From the NCBI GenBank assembly GCA_017303895.1, contig JAFLBF010000007.1, positions 82,549 through 146,548 of the forward strand: a DNA stretch of 64,000 nt, read 5' to 3'. Shown here in pieces: positions 56,713-64,000 of this stretch. How positions within the stretch are numbered: position 1 is the stretch's first letter; the number at the start of each line of letters is the position of its first letter. The notes under the pieces were generated by a model. The model was not told the DNA's origin. It saw only the letters and a program-made list of their open reading frames with translations, and made no database searches. The stretch is from Bacteroidota bacterium (GTDB lineage: Bacteria > Bacteroidota > Bacteroidia > 2-12-FULL-35-15). The position numbers and the translations under genes were made by a program.

Positions 56713-58710
56713 ATGACATTCAAAGAACAAATATTACAAGGTATTCCATCTGAGTTGCCACCGGTAAAGGAGTATGAAAAGCAGATCAATCATGCACCTA
56801 AGCGCAAGGAGATCCTGAATAAAGAAGAAAAAAAGCTGGCGATCAGAAATGCATTGCGCTATTTTGATAAAAAGCATCATGCTGTTTTAGCAAAAGAGTT
56901 TGCACAGGAATTGAAAGATTACGGACGTATCTATATGTACCGTTTTCGTCCCGACTATAAAATTCATGCCCGTCATATCAACGATTATCCGCATCAATCC
57001 AAGCAGGCTGCTGCTATCATGTTGATGTTGCAAAATAATCTGGATTATGCTGTGGCACAACATCCTCACGAATTGATCACATATGGTGGCAATGGTGCCG
57101 TGTTCCAAAACTGGGCGCAGTATCTCTTAACCATGAAGTATCTCGCGGAGATGACAGATGAACAAACATTGGTTATGTATTCAGGTCATCCGATGGGATT
57201 ATTCCCTTCTCATAAAGATGCACCACGTGTGGTGATCACCAATGGAATGATGATCCCGAATTATAGCAAACCCGATGATTGGGAAAAATTCAATGCCCTG
57301 GGTGTGACACAATACGGACAAATGACCGCAGGATCATACATGTATATCGGTCCACAAGGCATCGTGCATGGAACAACCATTACAGTGATGAATGCTGCCC
57401 GTAAAATTTCTAAATCGGAAGAGGATAGAAAAGGTAAGTTGTTTGTTACTTGTGGTTTGGGTGGCATGAGTGGTGCGCAGCCAAAGGCAGGCAAGATCTC
57501 CGGATTGGTGACCATTGTAGCAGAGATCAATCCGAAGGCAACAAAAACACGTCATTCACAAGGATGGGTAGATGAAGTGTTTGATGATCTCACACAATTA
57601 ATGGAGCGTGTAAAAAAAGCACAAGCGGCTAAAGAAGGGGTATCGATTGCTTACCAGGGAAATGTGGTGGATCTGTGGGAACGATTGGTGAAAGAAGATA
57701 TTAAAGTGGACATAGGTTCCGATCAAACATCATTACATAATCCATGGGCGGGAGGATATTATCCTGTTGGAATTTCGTTTGACGAAGCCAATGAGATGAT
57801 GGCAAAAGAACCTGAGAAATTTAAAAAAGAAGTACAAAATACATTGGTGCGTCATGCCAATGCAGTGAACACTTTGGCTGCAAAAGGGATGTATTTCTTT
57901 GATTATGGAAATGCATTCTTGTTAGAGGCAAGTAGAGCAGGAGCTGATATTGTAAATCCTGATGGAACCTTTAAATATAAATCCTATGTACAGGATATAT
58001 TAGGCCCAATGTGTTTTGATTATGGATTCGGACCATTCCGTTGGGTATGTACTTCCTGCGATCCGAAAGATCTGCAAACAACAGATGAGTTGGCTTTAGA
58101 AGTGTTGGAAGACATGTACAAAAATGCTCCTCAGGAGATCAAGCAGCAATTGAGTGATAACATCATCTGGATCAAAGATGCAATGAAGAACAATCTGGTG
58201 GTAGGTTCGCAAGCGCGTATCCTGTATGCCGATTCAGAAGCACGTATCCGTGTGGCAGAAGCATTCAATAATGCGATCAAATCAGGGAAGATCTCAGCAC
58301 CTGTTGTGTTAGGCCGTGATCATCATGATGTATCGGGAACAGATTCTCCGTATCGTGAAACATCGAATATATATGATGGTTCCAGCTTTACAGCAGATAT
58401 GGCGGTTCAGAATTTTGTGGGCGATGGATTCCGAGGTGCTACCTGGATCAGTTTGCACAATGGTGGTGGAGTTGGTTGGGGAGAAGTGATCAATGGAGGT
58501 TTTGGTATGGTGCTGGATGGAACCGCTGATAGTGACAGACGATTAAAGTCGATGCTATTCTGGGATGTGAACAATGGAATTGCCCGGAGAAGTTGGGCAC
58601 GAAACGAAGAAGCTTTGTTTGCCATTAAACGGGAGATGCAGCGCACTCCTCAATTAAAAGTAACCTTGCCGAATATTGTGGATGATGGTCTCTTAAATGA
58701 TCTGTTTTAA
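56713..58710 (+). CDS. hutU: Urocanate hydratase
   Basis: The 665-residue enzyme converts urocanate to imidazolone propionate in histidine breakdown using tightly bound NAD+. Visible blocks are ITYGGNGAVFQNWAQYLL, TLVMYSGHPMGLFPSHKDAPRVVITNGMMIPNYS, FVTCGLGGMSGAQPKA (NAD-binding), DIGSDQTSLHNPWAGGYYP and FGPFRWVCTSCDPKDLQTTD, which carries cysteines in the active-site region. It is the longer form of the family (about 100 residues above the E. coli-size type). No hutH, hutI or hutG lies in the window, so the pathway genes must be elsewhere. It ends in a strong terminator. Confidence 0.93.
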   Translation: MTFKEQILQGIPSELPPVKEYEKQINHAPKRKEILNKEEKKLAIRNALRYFDKKHHAVLAKEFAQELKDYGRIYMYRFRPDYKIHARHINDYPHQSKQAAAIMLMLQNNLDYAVAQHPHELITYGGNGAVFQNWAQYLLTMKYLAEMTDEQTLVMYSGHPMGLFPSHKDAPRVVITNGMMIPNYSKPDDWEKFNALGVTQYGQMTAGSYMYIGPQGIVHGTTITVMNAARKISKSEEDRKGKLFVTCGLGGMSGAQPKAGKISGLVTIVAEINPKATKTRHSQGWVDEVFDDLTQLMERVKKAQAAKEGVSIAYQGNVVDLWERLVKEDIKVDIGSDQTSLHNPWAGGYYPVGISFDEANEMMAKEPEKFKKEVQNTLVRHANAVNTLAAKGMYFFDYGNAFLLEASRAGADIVNPDGTFKYKSYVQDILGPMCFDYGFGPFRWVCTSCDPKDLQTTDELALEVLEDMYKNAPQEIKQQLSDNIIWIKDAMKNNLVVGSQARILYADSEARIRVAEAFNNAIKSGKISAPVVLGRDHHDVSGTDSPYRETSNIYDGSSFTADMAVQNFVGDGFRGATWISLHNGGGVGWGEVINGGFGMVLDGTADSDRRLKSMLFWDVNNGIARRSWARNEEALFAIKREMQRTPQLKVTLPNIVDDGLLNDLF

Positions 58711-58719
58711 AAAAATATA

Positions 58720-58748
58720 AGCCTTGAATTAAACCTCAAGGCTTTTTT
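58720..58748 (+). terminator. Terminator of hutU
   Basis: AGCCTTGA and TCAAGGCT form an 8-bp stem around an 8-nt loop and are followed by a T run, 10 nt after the stop codon. Confidence 0.88.
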
Positions 58749-58841
58749 ATTGTCAATGGGGGTATAAAATATTGATTTGTGGCACAAAATCTGTTTAAGA
58801 TTAAAATGACATCCCTCATGTGCTTATTGTTTAATAAGTTC

Positions 58842-58849
58842 TAAATTTG
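58842..58849 (+). promoter_or_regulatory. -7 box 3 nt before the His-rich protein gene
   Basis: TAAATTTG is an exact TAnnTTTG match and ends 3 nt before ATG 58853, or 6 nt before ATG 58856. Confidence 0.45.
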
Positions 58850-58852
58850 AAT

Positions 58853-60049
58853 ATGATGAAAAAAGTATCAGTAATGCTCTTTGTATGGATATTGAACATG
58901 ATATCCGTTCAAACGTTTGCTCAAACGAAACAAGCACCCGATTCATTGGGATTGCCGGGCGATAATCTGAATTTGTATGCTGTGATGAAATTGTTCCAAG
59001 AGTCGGAAACACTGGAAGCTTTTGAGAAAAAATTAAACACAGAATCCTCTAATGTAAATAACCTGGATCTGAATGGGGATGACAAGATCGACTATATCCG
59101 TGTAATAGATAATGTGGATGGGAAGGTGCACAATATTGTGATGCAGGTGCCGGTGACTGAAAAAGAAAATCAGGATGTGGCTGTTTTCATTGTAGAAAAG
59201 AATGATAAAGGAGAAGTGCAGATCCAGTTGGTGGGAGATGAGGATCTGTATGGAAAAGATTATATCATTGAGCCAAACTATACTGATAATGCAGGAAAAG
59301 GAGAAACACCGAATCCCGGTTATACCAAAACATCTTCTACCAAACAAGTGGATGAAAATGGGAATACCACTATCATTAATAACTATACCGCTTATGAAAC
59401 AGCAGTCTGGCCGGTAGTAACGTACATATACACGCCTAGTTATGTTGTATGGGTATCACCATGGCACTATTGGTATTATCCTCCATATTGGAATCCATGG
59501 AGACCATGGTATTGGCATCATTATTATGGATATCACTACCACTGGCATCACCATTATTATGGTCATTATCACCATCCATTTTATTACAGAAGTCCGGGTG
59601 CGAGAACAATTTATTACGGACAAAGAAGATCAAGTTCCGCAACTTATAACAGCAGACGACAAGCAGGCGAGTTTAAAGCTACCTATGCACATCCTGAAAC
59701 AAGAAAAGATGGATCAGCCTTGTATAAAAAAGATAATGTTGCTAAAGGAGAAAGAGTAAATACCGGAGAAAAAGGCAATTCAACGAATAACTCTAATTCA
59801 AAAGCAAATAATAATGTTAGAGGCAACGGGTCAAAAAATGAAGGGAATAACAGTTACAAAGAAAAACCATCAAGTAATTCAAATAAGGAAAATCCTTCAA
59901 CATCAAAACCTCATTATAATAATCCAAAGTCGCAAGGGCAAAAGCCAAGTGGGGTGAAGCCATCTAACAAACCGGTTTCTCCATCACGTTCTGCTCCCCG
60001 TCAATCATCAGGCAGTAAATCAAGTGGAGGAAAAAAAGGTGGAAGATAA
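58853..60049 (+). CDS. Secreted protein with His/Tyr/Trp-rich block
   Basis: The 398-residue protein has a signal peptide (MMKKVSVMLFVWILNMISVQTFAQ), a globular part (about 25-150) with NVNNLDLNGDDKIDYIRVIDN, a dockerin- or EF-hand-like DxNxDxxxD calcium loop. A remarkable block at about 195-245 is made almost only of Trp, Tyr, His and Pro (WHYWYYPPYWNPW, HHYYGYHYHWHHHYYGHYHH). A low-complexity Ser/Asn/Lys/Gly tail ends in KSSGGKKGGR. The His-rich part could bind metals or membranes. I used ATG 58853; the longer frame opens with TTG 58847 inside the -7 box. Related proteins occur in Bacteroidota without known function. Confidence 0.8.
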   Translation: MMKKVSVMLFVWILNMISVQTFAQTKQAPDSLGLPGDNLNLYAVMKLFQESETLEAFEKKLNTESSNVNNLDLNGDDKIDYIRVIDNVDGKVHNIVMQVPVTEKENQDVAVFIVEKNDKGEVQIQLVGDEDLYGKDYIIEPNYTDNAGKGETPNPGYTKTSSTKQVDENGNTTIINNYTAYETAVWPVVTYIYTPSYVVWVSPWHYWYYPPYWNPWRPWYWHHYYGYHYHWHHHYYGHYHHPFYYRSPGARTIYYGQRRSSSATYNSRRQAGEFKATYAHPETRKDGSALYKKDNVAKGERVNTGEKGNSTNNSNSKANNNVRGNGSKNEGNNSYKEKPSSNSNKENPSTSKPHYNNPKSQGQKPSGVKPSNKPVSPSRSAPRQSSGSKSSGGKKGGR

Positions 60050-60067
60050 AAGGAATTAATTCTCCAT

Positions 60068-60102
60068 AAAAAAAGCGTGTAGTTTGTCTACACGCTTTTT
60101 TA
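60068..60102. terminator. Bidirectional terminator
   Basis: AGCGTGTAG and CTACACGCT form a 9-bp stem around TTTGT, flanked by an A run and a T run, so it works for both convergent genes. Confidence 0.92.
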
Positions 60103-60120
60103 TTTATGATCGTTGATCGA

Positions 60121-61761
60121 TTATTTTTTATACAATAGATAATGTTTTACAACTGTAGTAGCTCCTTCTTTGGCTGCTTTGATCTCTACTTTTTCATCGA
60201 TAGGTTTGTAACCTTTTACCTCAATTTTTATCTGGTAAGTTTTATTTGCTAAAACTGTGATGAAGTATTCACCACTACCTTCGCTAGCATTAGTACTTGC
60301 TACTTTTGCTCCTGTTTCATCCAAGATAACGATCTCTGCTTCCATGCCTGTTCCAGCAGTTGCATCAAATACATCTCCTTTTAGGATGGCCATTACCGGA
60401 CCATTCGTAGCTTTTGGTTTCATGTCTTTTTCAAGGACAGGATAGTTTGCCAGATCAACTTTGTATAGATCGCGTTCACCAAAACCACCGGTTCTGTCAC
60501 TGGTAAAATAACCCGTTTGTGCATCTACTGATAATGAGAAGCAATAGTCGTTTTTTACTGTATTGATCGGATAGCCTAAGTTGACAGGTGTTGACCATTT
60601 TCCGTTTTCATTTACGGTTTTGAAAATATCATATCCACCCATAGAGTTGTGTCCTTTAGATGTAAAGAACAATGTTTTTCCATCAGGAGCTAAGAATAAA
60701 CCTCCTTCATCTTCAGCAGTATTGATATCAGCACCAATATTCACAGGTGTTTTTTCCCATTCTGATTTTGTTTTTTTCTTTAGAACATAGATGTCGCCAT
60801 GTCCGAATCCGCCTTTGCGTTCGCTGATAAAATAAAATGATTTTCCATCAGGAGAGATACAACCTCCACCTTCCCAATACGTAGTGTTGATCGGTTTTCC
60901 CATTGAACGGGGTGCTCCCCATTTTCCGGAAGAACTGATCTTGGAAACATAAATATCGCCACCTCTTGATTCTGCTTCGATATCATTTTTGTATAGATAG
61001 ATCTGTTTTCCATCAGGTGATAAGCTGGTACAAGCATCATGTCCATCCGTGTTGATAGATCCCGGGATCAATTCCGCATTTCCCCATGCTTTTTTAGTCG
61101 TATCCCATTTTGAGATGTAGATATCTTCAAAGTATCCATTGTCGCCTTCTTTGTCTAAAGCACTTGTTTTGCCCGGTCTGCGCGATGTGAAGATCAATGT
61201 TTTTCCATCTGCGCTCACCATTGGTGCTTTATCATCGTATTCTGAGTTGATATTATCGCCCATGTTTAACACAGTAACATTTGCAGGCTTTTCAATCAAT
61301 TCTTTTGCTGTGTTAACTTGTTTGATGTATCTGTCGATCTCAGCATCATCCGCTTTTTTGCTGTCGCCTACCAATGCTTTGTAGAATGCATACTCAGCAG
61401 CAGCTTCTGTAAGCTTTCCATTCATGTGATAGATCTTACCTAATATTAAAGCAGTGTTTTCGTATGCCTTTTCATCAATGCTTTTTGCTTTTTCAGCATT
61501 TTCCTGCGCATCGCTGTATTGCTTCATCTCGAAATGACATTCTGCGATACGGCCTATGACGTTAGCATCATTCGGTTTTCCTGCCAATACATCTTTGTAA
61601 ATGCTCAGTGCTTTTTGGAAATCACCGGCATAAAAGCTTTGTTGTGCATTAAACATTTTGATCTCGTCTTCGCTCTTCTCGATCACATTTTTCTTTTGTG
61701 CATTAACGGTATTAAAAGATACCAGGCACATCACCAACAGGTATAGTATTTTCTTGGCCAT
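60121..61761 (-). CDS. Secreted TPR and PD40-propeller protein
   Basis: The 546-residue protein has a signal peptide (residues 1-21), TPR units (about 35-150; NAQQSFYAGDFQKALSIYKDVLAGKPNDANVIGRIAECHFEMKQYSDAQ), and a PD40/WD40-like propeller (about 175-430) with repeated motifs such as SADGKTLIFTSRRPG, SPDGKQIYLY, SPDGKSFYFISERKGGFGHGDIY, APDGKTLFFTSKG and SVDAQTGYFTSDRTGGFGERDLY. A carboxypeptidase-regulatory-like beta domain ends it (about 450-540). The plan matches the PorE/PorW-associated and OmpA-family propeller proteins, but the usual C-terminal OmpA domain is absent. An envelope scaffold role is likely. Confidence 0.82.
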   Translation of the reverse strand: MAKKILYLLVMCLVSFNTVNAQKKNVIEKSEDEIKMFNAQQSFYAGDFQKALSIYKDVLAGKPNDANVIGRIAECHFEMKQYSDAQENAEKAKSIDEKAYENTALILGKIYHMNGKLTEAAAEYAFYKALVGDSKKADDAEIDRYIKQVNTAKELIEKPANVTVLNMGDNINSEYDDKAPMVSADGKTLIFTSRRPGKTSALDKEGDNGYFEDIYISKWDTTKKAWGNAELIPGSINTDGHDACTSLSPDGKQIYLYKNDIEAESRGGDIYVSKISSSGKWGAPRSMGKPINTTYWEGGGCISPDGKSFYFISERKGGFGHGDIYVLKKKTKSEWEKTPVNIGADINTAEDEGGLFLAPDGKTLFFTSKGHNSMGGYDIFKTVNENGKWSTPVNLGYPINTVKNDYCFSLSVDAQTGYFTSDRTGGFGERDLYKVDLANYPVLEKDMKPKATNGPVMAILKGDVFDATAGTGMEAEIVILDETGAKVASTNASEGSGEYFITVLANKTYQIKIEVKGYKPIDEKVEIKAAKEGATTVVKHYLLYKK

Positions 61762-61796
61762 AATTTTTGAGTAAAAAAGTTCAAATCAACTAAAAA

Positions 61797-61804
61797 CAAA
61801 TATA
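61797..61804 (-). promoter_or_regulatory. -7 box of the TPR-PD40 gene
   Basis: TATATTTG on the minus strand matches TAnnTTTG exactly, 35 nt before the ATG at 61761. Confidence 0.45.
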
Positions 61805-61836
61805 TTGATTATAGTTAAAATATAAAAACTTTATTT

Positions 61837-62586
61837 TCAGAGGCTTTTCAGATGTTTTAAAAACAGCTCCAGGCCTTGTTTTTTAGGCTGGTCGAAGGTA
61901 TAACTGATATTGTTTTTGAGGTAATAGGCCACATCTGTAGTATAGGTTCCACCGGCAGCGATCTCATTGCTTACAGTATCGATGGCTTCCATGCCTTTTT
62001 TTAGTGCTTCATTGAACTGTGCGATGAATCCCGAAGGGAGTGCTCTATTGGATACCCAGCAGGCAAAAACAAAAGGTAAGCCGGTCAGTTTTTGCCATTC
62101 TTCCGCCAGATCATAGCGGTAAGGATACTTTTCTTCTATGCCAAATGTTCTGTCGCCAATAATCACTGCTGCGGTATTGCCTTCAATTTTTTCTTCAAAA
62201 TCGGCTTCGGCATTTTTCCATTCAGGATCGATGTTCCAATGTTCTTTTGCTAAAACTTTAACTAAAGTAACGGATGTGCGCGATTGATAATCGAGCAGGA
62301 TGGTTTTGATCTCGTTTAAAGGAACTTGACTGTATAAACAAACGGAGGCAACTTTTCCGACTGCACCGATGCAATAATCACTGATGATGTACGACTCTTT
62401 TAACAGAGGAATGACAGCCACCGGAATTAATCCAACATCCACTTTATTGTCCAATAATTTTTGCGCGCAAACGGAAGGGATGTCGAGCTGAAGATCAATA
62501 TCGTCCATTATTCCCGACTCTTTCAATCCATGTATAAAAGGCTTGGAGTTTAAATAGGAGACAACAGATATTTTGAACTTCGACAT
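61837..62586 (-). CDS. mqnA: Chorismate dehydratase (futalosine pathway)
   Basis: The 249-residue enzyme turns chorismate into 3-enolpyruvylbenzoate, the first step of the futalosine route to menaquinone. The MqnA signatures are VVSYLNSKPFIHGL at the N-terminus, VDVGLIPVAVIPLL, the SRTSVTLVKVLAKEHW segment and VIIGDRTFGIEEKYPYRYDLAEEWQKLTGLPFVFACWV. I took ATG 62586 as the start, which is one base after the stop codon of the EI24 gene; the longer frame from 62625 overlaps that gene and adds residues not typical of the family. It suggests menaquinone-based respiration by the futalosine path. Confidence 0.92.
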   Translation of the reverse strand: MSKFKISVVSYLNSKPFIHGLKESGIMDDIDLQLDIPSVCAQKLLDNKVDVGLIPVAVIPLLKESYIISDYCIGAVGKVASVCLYSQVPLNEIKTILLDYQSRTSVTLVKVLAKEHWNIDPEWKNAEADFEEKIEGNTAAVIIGDRTFGIEEKYPYRYDLAEEWQKLTGLPFVFACWVSNRALPSGFIAQFNEALKKGMEAIDTVSNEIAAGGTYTTDVAYYLKNNISYTFDQPKKQGLELFLKHLKSL

Positions 62587-62587
62587 A

Positions 62588-63358
62588 TTATTTTTTTGCT
62601 TCAAGTGTTGCCAATGTTGCAGCAACAGGTGCTAAAACAGAAGCTACGATGCTTCCTACAAATGGAATGGCGAAAATGAATGAGAATACCAATCCATTTC
62701 CGATCGCAACTCCTTTGTTTCTTCTGATAAACAACACACTTTCGCGAATGTTCAATTTGTGACGTTCATTGGTGTAATCCATCATGGAAAAGCCGTAGAA
62801 ATAGTAAGATACGATCAGTAAGAATAATGAACTGATCCAGCCTGCTACCGGTATCCAAACGATCAAAAAGCATAAAAAGATCAGTCCGAATTCAATGAAC
62901 ATGTTGCGAATAGCAATGATCACGCCTCTGATCACATCTTTCAAAAACTGAGCAATTTCAAAAGGAAATTTTTTCCCGGTAACGATCTCCTCTGTACGCT
63001 CAGATAATAAGGCCATTACAGGCGACATAATGATCAAGGTGATGTATTTGCTGAAGGTAGAATAAATAAAAAAGAAAACGATCTTAAGCCCAACCGTTAA
63101 AAAAATGTGCAAAGCACCGGTCAAAAAACTCAGCCAGCCCTCCGTTTCCTGAGGTGTGATATAGCTCATGATCAATTGTTCCAGTTCATTTGATAAATAA
63201 CCGGCCAATGAAAAGCTTCCGAAGAACAGGATCAGGCTGATAATGGCAGGATAAATGAAATAGATCCAAAGGCCATTGTTGAATACAAAAGACAAAGCTT
63301 CGATATAGGTTTTAAGGCCTAATACAAATTGCTCCCATAAATTCAATCGTTTTTCCAT
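62588..63358 (-). CDS. EI24/CysZ-like membrane protein
   Basis: The 256-residue protein has four to six hydrophobic helices (about 27-55, 82-100, 135-165, 168-190 and 218-245) and the EI24 family features: LWEQFVLGLKTYIEALSFVFNNGLWIYFIYPAII at the start and YFYGFSMMDYTNERHKLNIRESVLFIRRNKG. CysZ members import sulfate, but EI24 proteins in this phylum have no proven substrate. It forms a tight pair with mqnA. A perfect -7 box lies 4 nt before its ATG, so its message may be leaderless. Confidence 0.85.
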   Translation of the reverse strand: MEKRLNLWEQFVLGLKTYIEALSFVFNNGLWIYFIYPAIISLILFFGSFSLAGYLSNELEQLIMSYITPQETEGWLSFLTGALHIFLTVGLKIVFFFIYSTFSKYITLIIMSPVMALLSERTEEIVTGKKFPFEIAQFLKDVIRGVIIAIRNMFIEFGLIFLCFLIVWIPVAGWISSLFLLIVSYYFYGFSMMDYTNERHKLNIRESVLFIRRNKGVAIGNGLVFSFIFAIPFVGSIVASVLAPVAATLATLEAKK

Positions 63359-63362
63359 GCAG

Positions 63363-63370
63363 CAAAGTTA
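63363..63370 (-). promoter_or_regulatory. -7 box 4 nt before the EI24 gene
   Basis: TAACTTTG on the minus strand is an exact TAnnTTTG match and ends 4 nt before the ATG at 63358. Confidence 0.45.
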
Positions 63371-63378
63371 AAACTATT

Positions 63379-63386
63379 TACTTTTG
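63379..63386 (+). promoter_or_regulatory. -7 box of the TonB receptor gene
   Basis: TACTTTTG is an exact TAnnTTTG match, 7 nt before the GTG start at 63394. It is back to back with the leftward box at 63363-63370. Confidence 0.45.
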
Positions 63387-63393
63387 CATTGCC

Positions 63394-64000
63394 GTGAAAA
63401 ATAGATTACTTACTTTATTATTTGTATTTATCGCTTCGCTGAATTTTGCACAAACCTATACGCAAACGATCAGAGGAAAGGTAATTGATGTTGATTCCAA
63501 ATCTCCGATCTTCGGAGCCAATGTGGTATTGCTGAATAGTGATACCTTGATAGGTTCAGTTACAGATGTGGATGGGAAGTTTCGCTTGGAAAAAATTGCT
63601 GTGGGCAGAAGAGCGCTGAAAGTATCTTCCATGGGCTATGAGGATGCGGTGTTGTCAAATATTATTGTAACATCCGGAAAGGAAGTGGTATTAACTGTAG
63701 AGTTACGTGAAAAAGTATATACTACTGATGTGATCGAGATTGTTGCCGAAACAGATAAAACAAAGGCGAACAACGATCTGGTGACATTAAGTTCCAGAAA
63801 TTTTCAGGCCGAAGAAACAGGCCGTTATGCAGGTAGCAGAGGTGATCCGAGCAAAATGGTCGCCAACTACGCAGGTGTCTCGAGCGGAAACGATGCACGA
63901 AATGATATCATTGTAAGAGGTAATTCTCCATTAGGAGTTTTGTGGCGTTTGGAAGGAGTGGACATTCCGAACCCTAATCACTTTTCGGCACAAGGCGCCA
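63394..64000 (+). CDS. TonB-dependent receptor, N-terminal part (runs off the window)
   Basis: The open frame of 202 codons starts with GTG at 63394, has no stop, and continues beyond the window. It begins with a signal peptide (KNRLLTLLFVFIASLNFAQ). A carboxypeptidase-D regulatory-like domain follows (about 25-105; IRGKVIDVDSKSPIFGANVVLLNSDTLIGSVTDVDGKFRLEKI), then the start of a plug domain (NDIIVRGNSPLGVLWRLEGVDIPNPNHFS). Such receptors take up siderophores, vitamins or glycans through the outer membrane with TonB energy. The barrel and any SusD partner are not in view, so the substrate is unknown. The start is supported by the -7 box just upstream. Confidence 0.88.
   Translation, partial: MKNRLLTLLFVFIASLNFAQTYTQTIRGKVIDVDSKSPIFGANVVLLNSDTLIGSVTDVDGKFRLEKIAVGRRALKVSSMGYEDAVLSNIIVTSGKEVVLTVELREKVYTTDVIEIVAETDKTKANNDLVTLSSRNFQAEETGRYAGSRGDPSKMVANYAGVSSGNDARNDIIVRGNSPLGVLWRLEGVDIPNPNHFSAQGA

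Noticed and set aside
59202..59759. Overlapping ORFs on both strands in the His-rich gene
   Set aside because: They arise from the repetitive CAT/TAT/TGG codons of the His/Tyr/Trp block and have simple-sequence products.

Overview
The window looks like a chromosome segment from a low-GC member of the Bacteroidota, probably an environmental Flavobacteriia, Chitinophagia or Sphingobacteriia-like lineage. Four secreted proteins end in type IX secretion (Por) sorting domains. Many genes are preceded by the Bacteroidota -7 box TAnnTTTG and lack clear Shine-Dalgarno sequences. TTG starts are frequent. The protein families (futalosine-pathway MqnA, SpmA-SpmB fusion, one-chain PurL, DUF5522, TIGR03862 flavoprotein, TonB receptor with carboxypeptidase-like domain) fit the same phylum. 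No rRNA operon, phage, integrase or CRISPR array is visible.

Layout. 1-13.4 kb: ribosome recycling factor, an unknown helical protein, a radical SAM/SPASM protein, two T9SS cargo proteins, an MsbA-like exporter, RbfA, a LolC/E-type permease overlapping a TPR-SpoIIE phosphatase, DusB and a CPBP protease. 13.4-14.3 kb: a tRNA-Ser(GGA) locus holding two broken tRNA copies, a GIY-YIG nuclease ORF and one intact tRNA. 14.3-22.8 kb: purL with an in-frame palindromic insertion, then a regulatory cluster: panD and a Crp/Fnr regulator facing a lysine 2,3-aminomutase-like enzyme and a ClC channel, with two matching TTGACA-N2-TGTCAA operators and a short terminated transcript between them. 22.8-42.1 kb: mainly housekeeping and envelope genes (M20 amidohydrolase, TSUP permease, a giant propeller/barrel protein, mutY, HU, an mS38-like mini-protein, RNase E/G, LD-carboxypeptidase, truncated globin, metG, DPP-IV-like peptidase, a T9SS protein, a double OmpA protein). 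42.1-44.9 kb: a more A/T-rich pair, an AlbA_2 (Schlafen-type) protein and a six-helix membrane protein, which is the most accessory-like stretch. 44.9-64 kb: flavoprotein, mitochondrial-type citrate synthase, enolase, SpmAB fusion, glycosyltransferase plus T9SS deacetylase, glucosaminidase-LysM, PLP desulfhydrase, hutU, a His/Tyr/Trp-rich secreted protein, a TPR-PD40 protein, mqnA with an EI24 protein, and the start of a TonB-dependent receptor that runs off the end.

Most core genes are single transcription units closed by strong hairpin terminators. Clear operon-like pairs are the permease/phosphatase overlap (9082), crp-panD, the 29275-22838 leftward series, the 54533-51067 pair and EI24-mqnA.

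The least explained DNA is noncoding: the tRNA/GIY-YIG array, the paired Crp/Fnr operators with a possible small RNA, structured leaders before the RNase E/G gene and metG, an orphan leftward terminator after frr, dispersed palindromes (one inside purL), 7-, 8- and 24-bp tandem repeats beginning at gene ends, and several promoters whose -7 box lies 3-7 nt before the start codon, which suggests leaderless messages. All functional calls come from reading the sequence; no database search was run.
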